A DNA stretch of 10,375 nt, from NCBI GenBank assembly GCA_016838945.1, contig JADLKP010000057.1:1-10375 (forward strand). The letters run 5' to 3'. A program made the position numbers and the translations under genes. Positions 6,436-10,375 of the stretch are shown here, one piece after another; the first letter of the stretch is position 1; every line of letters begins with the position of its first letter. Under the pieces are notes generated by a model. The model saw nothing but the letters and a program-made list of their open reading frames with translations, made no database searches and was not told the origin of the DNA. This DNA is from Methanobrevibacter sp. GTDB taxonomy: Archaea > Methanobacteriota > Methanobacteria > Methanobacteriales > Methanobacteriaceae.

Positions 6436-7014
6436 CTAAACTAAATCATCCAGATCATGTAGAAATTCATTTCTTGCATCAATTGCATCCTTATTGTGAG
6501 GCTCAATCCTCAAGGCTTTATCAATTAACTTAAAGGCCATGTCATAATCCTTCAAATCATAGGAGATTGAAGCTGTTTCTACCAAAGCAGAAGCATATTT
6601 GCTGTCAATGTTCAGCATCCTATAGCAGACGTCAACCGCATCCTCATATCGCCCCATTTGATGCAGTATTTGAGCTTTGTTAAGCAATGCAAACATGTAT
6701 CCTTCATCTATTTCCAAAGCCCTATTAATTAGCATAAGGGCCTTAACATATTCAGCAATCCTCAGATAGAAATGTGCCATACATGCCAGAAGCACTGGAT
6801 TGTTGGAATCTGTTTTCAAGGCATTCCTATATCCTGATGAAACCTTATTGTTTATTGCCAAATTGAAATCATCGATTTTTTCGGATTCGTGTAAGTTAAT
6901 ACCTTCAGGATATTTTTTCAAGGATTTTTCGAAAAACACCATGCAGTCCATATAACGGCAGCTACCAATCAGATTGTCAATCTTTTCCAGCACTTCATCC
7001 AACTCATTTTCCAC
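6436..7014 (-). CDS. Tetratricopeptide (TPR) repeat protein of unknown role
   Basis: The 192-residue product carries three consecutive TPR-like 34-residue repeats at about 72-105, 106-139 and 140-173. These have the usual small residue in helix A, an Ala in helix B, and closing prolines or acidic residues (ALEIDEG, MLNIDSK, ALRIEPH). The N-terminal 70 residues are helical, with part of a further degenerate repeat. There is no signal peptide or membrane segment, so it is presumably cytosolic. TPRs mediate protein-protein contacts; the partner cannot be told from sequence. The start is GTG at 7014, with GAGGGGAT 4 nt upstream; the nearby ATG at 7007 is out of frame. The zinc-ribbon gene lies 102 nt upstream on the same strand, and the two may be co-transcribed. 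Confidence 0.85.
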   Translation of the reverse strand: MENELDEVLEKIDNLIGSCRYMDCMVFFEKSLKKYPEGINLHESEKIDDFNLAINNKVSSGYRNALKTDSNNPVLLACMAHFYLRIAEYVKALMLINRALEIDEGYMFALLNKAQILHQMGRYEDAVDVCYRMLNIDSKYASALVETASISYDLKDYDMAFKLIDKALRIEPHNKDAIDARNEFLHDLDDLV

Positions 7015-7116
7015 AATATCCCCTCAAGCAAAAAAATTAATATTCCCACTCAAATTGTCTCTTTTTCAAATCTTAATTCCAATTTTTTTCAATCACATAT
7101 TAGCTTTCTCTTTCTC

Positions 7117-7740
7117 TCACTCTTCATATTCCCTCAGTCTTTTTTTCAACTCTTCACGTTCCCGTTTTCTTTTTAGCCATTGATCATGCTCATCAGTTCC
7201 AATAGCAGACTTTAAAACTAAATTTCCTTGACTGTAAATCTCATGTAGGGCAAAAGGATGTCTTGGAGCATTCTTGAAATCCATGACCCAAATAGGCTCT
7301 CTGTCTTCAGAGTCTTCAGCATCTAGAATGCGCTGCCATTCGTCGTCATGGTCGTAACTGCCATATTCTTTCCTCTTTTTATTTTCCTCATAAATCAAAC
7401 GTTTTTGATATTCATCATGCGCATGGGCCTTGGCCTTCAAATGAGTGAATACCCTGTCCATATCATTATCGTCAAAGCATTCATCTGCATTCAAGAAAGT
7501 ATTGCTTTCCATATCGACGGCATTTAATAAAATATTTATGTTCCCTTTGCTTTCGCTCTTGATTGAATCATCATCGACAGAATTGTCAAAATAATCATAA
7601 TAATTAGTGATTTGAGGATTATCATCGGTATTTCCAGACTCCGAATCAGAAAACTCCTCTTTCAATTTAGTTCCGCACTTAATGCAGAACTTCTGATTCT
7701 CCTCTAAAAGCTTGGTTCCACAGTTAAAACAAAATCTCAT
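7117..7740 (-). CDS. Zinc-ribbon domain protein, otherwise uncharacterised
   Basis: The 207-residue product begins with a double-CxxC zinc ribbon: Cys4, Cys7, Cys19 and Cys22 in CFNCGTKL and CIKCGTKL. A low-complexity acidic linker of about 75 residues follows (Ser, Asp, Asn and Glu rich). The second half has a Lys/Glu-rich helical region (about 101-125), a more ordered patch around PIWVMDFKNAPRHPFALHEI (149-168), and a strongly charged C-terminal helix (187-207) that could form a coiled coil. No signal peptide is seen. The ATG has a good AAGGTGA ribosome-binding site. Such short N-terminal ribbons are common on methanogen proteins of unknown function and do not by themselves show nucleic-acid binding. 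It follows shikimate kinase by 61 nt and precedes the TPR gene. Confidence 0.8.
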   Translation of the reverse strand: MRFCFNCGTKLLEENQKFCIKCGTKLKEEFSDSESGNTDDNPQITNYYDYFDNSVDDDSIKSESKGNINILLNAVDMESNTFLNADECFDDNDMDRVFTHLKAKAHAHDEYQKRLIYEENKKRKEYGSYDHDDEWQRILDAEDSEDREPIWVMDFKNAPRHPFALHEIYSQGNLVLKSAIGTDEHDQWLKRKREREELKKRLREYEE

Positions 7741-7801
7741 TATGTCACCTTATAATCTAAAAATCAATAATAAAATGCAACAAATATCAAGATTTACTAA
7801 A

Positions 7802-8710
7802 TTAAATAATCCTTGTTCCCCTGTTATCCACTTTTGTTTCAATGACTCGACCACCATATGAAGCCCAAGCCTCTTTTACTCCGTCAATGGAACTATCATC
7901 CACAATAGCTACAAAAGAGGAACCTGTTCCAGACAATCCAGAAGCAAGTGCCCCTCTCTGAAGTGCATCAAGAGCTATATTGTTATCAAAGCCTAATACA
8001 TTACCGTACAATAGCCCATTCAATGTCAAAGCTTCAAGATAATCTCCATCAAGAGCTTTATTGAATGCCATCCTTACAAATGGAGCAATCAATTTCATCC
8101 TATCAACATCAGAAGATCCGCTTAGGGATTCCTTATCAGGCATAAAGACCAAAACATCATAATAAGGCATTCTTTCCTGATGCAAAATCTCCCTGTTTCC
8201 ATTGTCTGTAATTGTTAATCCTCCAAAGAAAGATGCGGAAGCATCATCAAAAGCTCCTGTAATTGTAACTCCCGCTTCGAGGGATGCGTCAATGCCCATG
8301 TTTATCATTTCCATATCAGTCAATGGCTCGAGGCAAAACTCGCTTGCAACCAATGCAGCAGTGGCCATTACAACAGCATTGGATAAGGCGCTGCTACTTG
8401 AAAGACCGGAACCTAATGGCAAATTGGATTTTGTATTGACTTCAATCCCTTCACCGTTTCCAAAATCCAAGTTAGGTATGATATCATCAAAATCCAATGC
8501 ACTTCCAATCTTATAATGGTCTAAAACCTGTTCCACACATAAATTCATCAAATGAGGATCAGCCCCTACATCTGATGTGCAATTAACACCAACATCAGAA
8601 AACTTAGCTTCCGCCTCAATACCCAATCCTATGCCAAATGCAGAACCGAAACCTGTTGAAATTGCATTGATTATTGTTGCAGAACCTGAAGAGAATACTG
8701 TTTTAGTCAA
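7802..8710 (-). CDS. Archaeal shikimate kinase (GHMP kinase superfamily)
   Basis: It phosphorylates shikimate to shikimate-3-phosphate with ATP. Archaea use this GHMP-fold enzyme in place of bacterial P-loop AroK. I start at TTG 8710 (302 residues): AGGTGAT lies 5 nt upstream, and a GTG three codons earlier is inside that ribosome-binding site, just as at lysC. The family's N-terminal GSATIINAISTGFGSAFGI is at 9-27. The ATP-binding PLGSGLSSSSA is at 98-108, followed by TGAFDDASAS (151-160) and the C-terminal GHMP glycine motif GLSGTGSS at 258-265. From memory, archaeal members often have Pro in SPGSAT; here it is SSGSAT. It is the first gene of a minus-strand run into the zinc-ribbon gene, but chorismate mutase is about 2.5 kb further on. 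Confidence 0.93.
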   Translation of the reverse strand: MTKTVFSSGSATIINAISTGFGSAFGIGLGIEAEAKFSDVGVNCTSDVGADPHLMNLCVEQVLDHYKIGSALDFDDIIPNLDFGNGEGIEVNTKSNLPLGSGLSSSSALSNAVVMATAALVASEFCLEPLTDMEMINMGIDASLEAGVTITGAFDDASASFFGGLTITDNGNREILHQERMPYYDVLVFMPDKESLSGSSDVDRMKLIAPFVRMAFNKALDGDYLEALTLNGLLYGNVLGFDNNIALDALQRGALASGLSGTGSSFVAIVDDSSIDGVKEAWASYGGRVIETKVDNRGTRII

Positions 8711-8761
8711 ATAAATCACCTAATTATCTAATAAATCTATATATTAATTTTATAATCAAAT

Positions 8762-8774
8762 GATATATATTTAA
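8762..8774 (-). promoter_or_regulatory. Candidate box A promoter for shikimate kinase
   Basis: The minus strand reads TTAAATATATATC. Initiation about 25 nt downstream, near 8743, would leave a leader of about 30 nt containing the AGGTGAT site. A second AT-rich box at about 8740-8752 would give a very short leader and is less likely. Confidence 0.45.
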
Positions 8775-8878
8775 TGTAAATCATGAAAGTATTTTCTAAT
8801 TTTATAAAAAAATAAACTTTATATTAATGTAAGTAAATATATTATAATACAATAATTTTTAAGAAAATGATAGAGGAT

Positions 8879-8890
8879 ATCTATAAAATT
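8879..8890 (+). promoter_or_regulatory. Candidate box A promoter for the SppA-like gene
   Basis: ATCTATAAAATT is placed so that transcription would begin at about 8908-8912, inside the palindrome at 8901-8920, with a leader of about 40 nt. The alternative box at about 8834-8848 would place the whole palindrome in the leader. Confidence 0.35.
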
Positions 8891-8900
8891 GTTCATAAGG

Positions 8901-8920
8901 CAATCATGAAACCATGATTG
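8901..8920. promoter_or_regulatory. Perfect 8-bp palindrome, possible operator or leader hairpin
   Basis: CAATCATG and CATGATTG are exact inverse complements separated by AAAC. It lies about 28 nt upstream of the SppA-like ATG and overlaps the expected start of transcription from the nearest box A. A dimeric regulator bound here would block initiation; alternatively the RNA forms an 8-bp hairpin. A chance match of this size in 10 kb of AT-rich DNA is not negligible. Confidence 0.4.
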
Positions 8921-8947
8921 ATAAAAGAAAAATACAAGAGTGATGCT

Positions 8948-9796
8948 ATGAGTGAAAATAATTCAAAATGGCTTAATTTAGGAATAGGCGCATTTATCAT
9001 ATTAGCCATAGTGTTGCTTTTAGTTCTTATTTTACCATTCGGCAATTTAGCAATTGAACAGGATGAAATAGCAGTGATAACCCTTGGCGGCACCATAACA
9101 TATGATTCATCCAACTCCACTAAAGCGTTTACAAGTGCAAGCCAAATAGAAAATGCACTTAATGAAGCAAATTCCAACCCTAATGTAAAGGCAATCGTTT
9201 TGGATATAAACAGCAAAGGCGGAAGCGAGGTGGCATGTTCAGAGATAGCAGAGAACATAAAGAATTCACCTAAACCAGTAATTGCATATATTGGAGATAA
9301 GGGATTGGATGAAAGCTATCTTATTGCCACAAGTGCAGATTCCATTGTTGCAAGTTCATCCTCATCAATTGGAGGAATCGGCCGCAGCTTTATGGATAGC
9401 GGAAAATACTCTAAAGTCAAGCTTACCGGAGTCTATAATGAGGATTATCTCAAATTGAAAAGATCAAATAATGCTGACCCGGATAATCTTGCAAACGGTC
9501 AAAAGATGATTGATCAGGATTATACCCAATTCATTAAGAAAATAGCTGAAAACAGAGGCTTGAAACCAAATTATGTTGCAAAATTGGCATACGGCAAAAG
9601 ATACAATGGAAATGAAGCTAAAAACTTAGGGCTGATTGATAAGATTGGAAATAAAAATAAGGCTATTGAAATTGCTGCAAAAAAAGGAAATGCAACAAAT
9701 TACACCATAGCCAATTACCCAAAGGCTAAAAAAAGCTTAACTGAGACTTTAGCTGAAAATAATATATTCAACTTAGACTTAAGTAAGCTAGGATAA
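8948..9796 (+). CDS. SppA-like S49-family membrane protein with altered active site
   Basis: The 282-residue product has a short polar N-terminus, one strong membrane segment at about residues 10-31, and a domain of the ClpP/crotonase fold typical of signal peptide peptidase SppA, probably outside the membrane. Family landmarks are NPNVKAIVLDINSKGG (77-92), KPVIAYIGD (109-117), SYLIATSADSIVA (123-135), the IGGIGRSF segment (141-148) and the AENRG...GKRYNGNEAKNLGLIDKIG stretch (200-234). Where active SppA proteins have A-S-G-G-Y, this one has L-D-E-S-Y, so the nucleophilic Ser aligns with Asp121. The usual K-D catalytic lysine region is also changed (YLKLK, 167-171). Peptidase activity is therefore doubtful. 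I start at ATG 8948, with AGTGAT just upstream; an in-frame TTG ten codons earlier lacks a site. Confidence 0.85.
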   Translation: MSENNSKWLNLGIGAFIILAIVLLLVLILPFGNLAIEQDEIAVITLGGTITYDSSNSTKAFTSASQIENALNEANSNPNVKAIVLDINSKGGSEVACSEIAENIKNSPKPVIAYIGDKGLDESYLIATSADSIVASSSSSIGGIGRSFMDSGKYSKVKLTGVYNEDYLKLKRSNNADPDNLANGQKMIDQDYTQFIKKIAENRGLKPNYVAKLAYGKRYNGNEAKNLGLIDKIGNKNKAIEIAAKKGNATNYTIANYPKAKKSLTETLAENNIFNLDLSKLG

Positions 9797-9869
9797 GAAT
9801 GATTCAACTTATCATCTTAGAATTTCCTTCAAATCATAATCTCATAAATCTTCAATCCAAATAGGAATA

Positions 9870-9880
9870 TTTATATATAA
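9870..9880 (+). promoter_or_regulatory. Box A promoter for the redoxin gene
   Basis: TTTATATATAA is nearly ideal archaeal box A, with AATAGGAA just upstream as a possible BRE. Initiation near 9900 would give a leader of about 50 nt ending in the AAAGGTGATAAA ribosome-binding site. A second ATATATAAA box at 9891-9899 could give a shorter leader. Confidence 0.6.
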
Positions 9881-9953
9881 ACGAACAATAATATATAAAT
9901 GAAATTTATAAAAATAAACAAAATTCATTGAATAAAAAATCAAAGGTGATAAA

Positions 9954-10205
9954 ATGGTACACAAAATAGAAGTATTTACCTCACCAACTTGCCCACACTG
10001 CCCAGGTGCAGTAAAAGTTGTTGAAGAAGCAAAAGCAAAATTAGGAGACGGAATAGACGTACAAATCCTCAGTATTGCTGATCCTGCTAACAGAGATTTA
10101 GCTATTGACTATGGAGTTCACGCAGTACCTGCAATTGCAATTAACAATTCATTAGCATTTATTGGTGCTCCAACTCTTGAAGAATTATTAGAAAGATTAG
10201 AATAA
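9954..10205 (+). CDS. Small thioredoxin/glutaredoxin-like protein
   Basis: This 83-residue redox protein has the minimal thioredoxin fold of archaeal redoxins. The active site is CPHC (Cys13, Cys16) after the first strand KIEVFTS, and the conserved cis-proline is Pro59 in HAVPAIAIN. It is cytosolic, without a signal peptide, and likely reduces disulfides in partner proteins. The reductant and partners cannot be told from sequence. Its length and CPHC motif fit the small glutaredoxin-like thioredoxins of Methanobacteriales. The ATG has an excellent AAAGGTGATAAA ribosome-binding site. It is transcribed alone, from its own promoter 157 nt after the SppA-like gene and with a good terminator, and shows biased, highly-expressed-type codon use (many GCA, GAA, TTA). 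Confidence 0.92.
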   Translation: MVHKIEVFTSPTCPHCPGAVKVVEEAKAKLGDGIDVQILSIADPANRDLAIDYGVHAVPAIAINNSLAFIGAPTLEELLERLE

Positions 10206-10253
10206 TTGTTTTAACAATTTTCTAATATTCCTTTTCTTTTTTTAACTTTTTAT
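10204..10253 (+). terminator. Hairpin and T-rich terminator after the redoxin gene
   Basis: AATTGTT and AACAATT form a perfect 7-base inverted repeat that overlaps the redoxin stop codon. The outer 6 bp can close around a 4-nt loop. A T-rich tract follows, with runs of four to seven T. This is the best hairpin-plus-T terminator in the window. Confidence 0.6.
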
Positions 10254-10284
10254 TTCAAACTTTTTTACTATTTTTAAACAATTT

Positions 10285-10375
10285 ACAATTTTTAATATTT
10301 TACAATTTTTAATATTTTACAATTCTTATAATTTACAATTATTATAATTTACAATTCTTAAATATTTTACAATTC
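10285..10375. repeat. AT-rich tandem repeat, 16-18 nt unit, about 5.4 copies
   Basis: Units of the form ACAATT-N-TTA-(A/T-rich)-ATTTT start at 10285, 10302, 10319, 10335, 10351 and 10369. The first two are identical, the later ones differ by one to three bases, and the last is cut by the window end. A single ACAATTT at 10278 may be a degraded first copy. No spacer or CRISPR-like arrangement is present, and no gene lies here. Confidence 0.75.

Larger units (their letters stand above)
8720..8947. other. Divergent promoter region between shikimate kinase and the SppA-like gene
   Basis: This 228-nt spacer carries regulatory sequence for both directions: a minus-strand box A at 8762-8774, plus-strand box A candidates at about 8834-8848 and 8879-8890, and a perfect palindrome at 8901-8920. 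The rest is featureless A/T. I see no real gene inside it. Confidence 0.5.

Noticed and set aside
8914..8943. Nine-codon upstream ORF before the SppA-like gene
   Set aside because: Its ATG has no ribosome-binding site and lies in the palindrome; too short to support without translation data.
8893..9258. Minus-strand ORF of 121 codons over the SppA-like gene
   Set aside because: It overlaps the membrane segment and core domain of a recognisable gene; its hydrophobic look comes from the complementary codons.
10285..10375. Possible CRISPR array
   Set aside because: Units are contiguous 16-18 nt repeats with no unique spacers.

Overview
The window looks like chromosomal DNA of a methanogenic archaeon of the order Methanobacteriales, most likely Methanobrevibacter. 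The evidence is a ribosomal protein found only in archaea and eukaryotes (S17e), an archaeal GHMP-type shikimate kinase in place of the bacterial P-loop enzyme, AGGTGAT/GGAGG ribosome-binding sites, TTTATATA-like box A promoters, very AT-rich spacers and T-rich terminators. The species assignment is inference. I see no insertion sequence, CRISPR array, tRNA or rRNA.

Layout. Positions 60-5320 hold a minus-strand block, read from high to low coordinates: chorismate mutase, ribosomal protein S17e, aspartate kinase (lysC), dapA, dapB and asd. Chorismate mutase and S17e are tightly coupled: 2 nt lie between stop and start, and the S17e Shine-Dalgarno sits inside the last chorismate mutase codons. 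The later genes are separated by 89-311 nt AT-rich gaps holding repeats, hairpins and candidate promoters, so the block is probably several transcription units. The lysC-dapA gap (3009-3267) is unusual. It has a plus-strand hairpin overlapping the start of an uncertain 37-codon ORF, and its base composition is far less AT-rich than the adjoining spacer.

Positions 5507-7740 hold three less conserved genes: a plus-strand SPL-family radical SAM protein, then (minus strand) a TPR protein and a zinc-ribbon protein. They lie between chorismate mutase and the archaeal shikimate kinase (7802-8710, minus strand, TTG start), two aromatic-pathway genes that might be expected side by side. Positions 8720-8947 are a divergent promoter region with a perfect 8-bp palindrome. 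It is followed on the plus strand by a membrane-anchored SppA-like S49 protein whose expected catalytic serine is aspartate, and by a small CPHC redoxin (9954-10205). The window ends in a terminator and a short AT-rich tandem repeat.

How the genes fit together. LysC makes aspartyl phosphate and Asd reduces it to aspartate semialdehyde. DapA and DapB take that to tetrahydrodipicolinate for lysine. In methanogens using the DKFP route, aspartate semialdehyde is also a precursor of 3-dehydroquinate, so the Asd/LysC genes and the shikimate kinase/chorismate mutase genes serve connected pathways. The most interesting leads are the SppA-like protein lacking its serine, a possible sliding-clamp-binding tail on the radical SAM protein, and the plus-strand hairpin/small-ORF element in the lysC-dapA gap.
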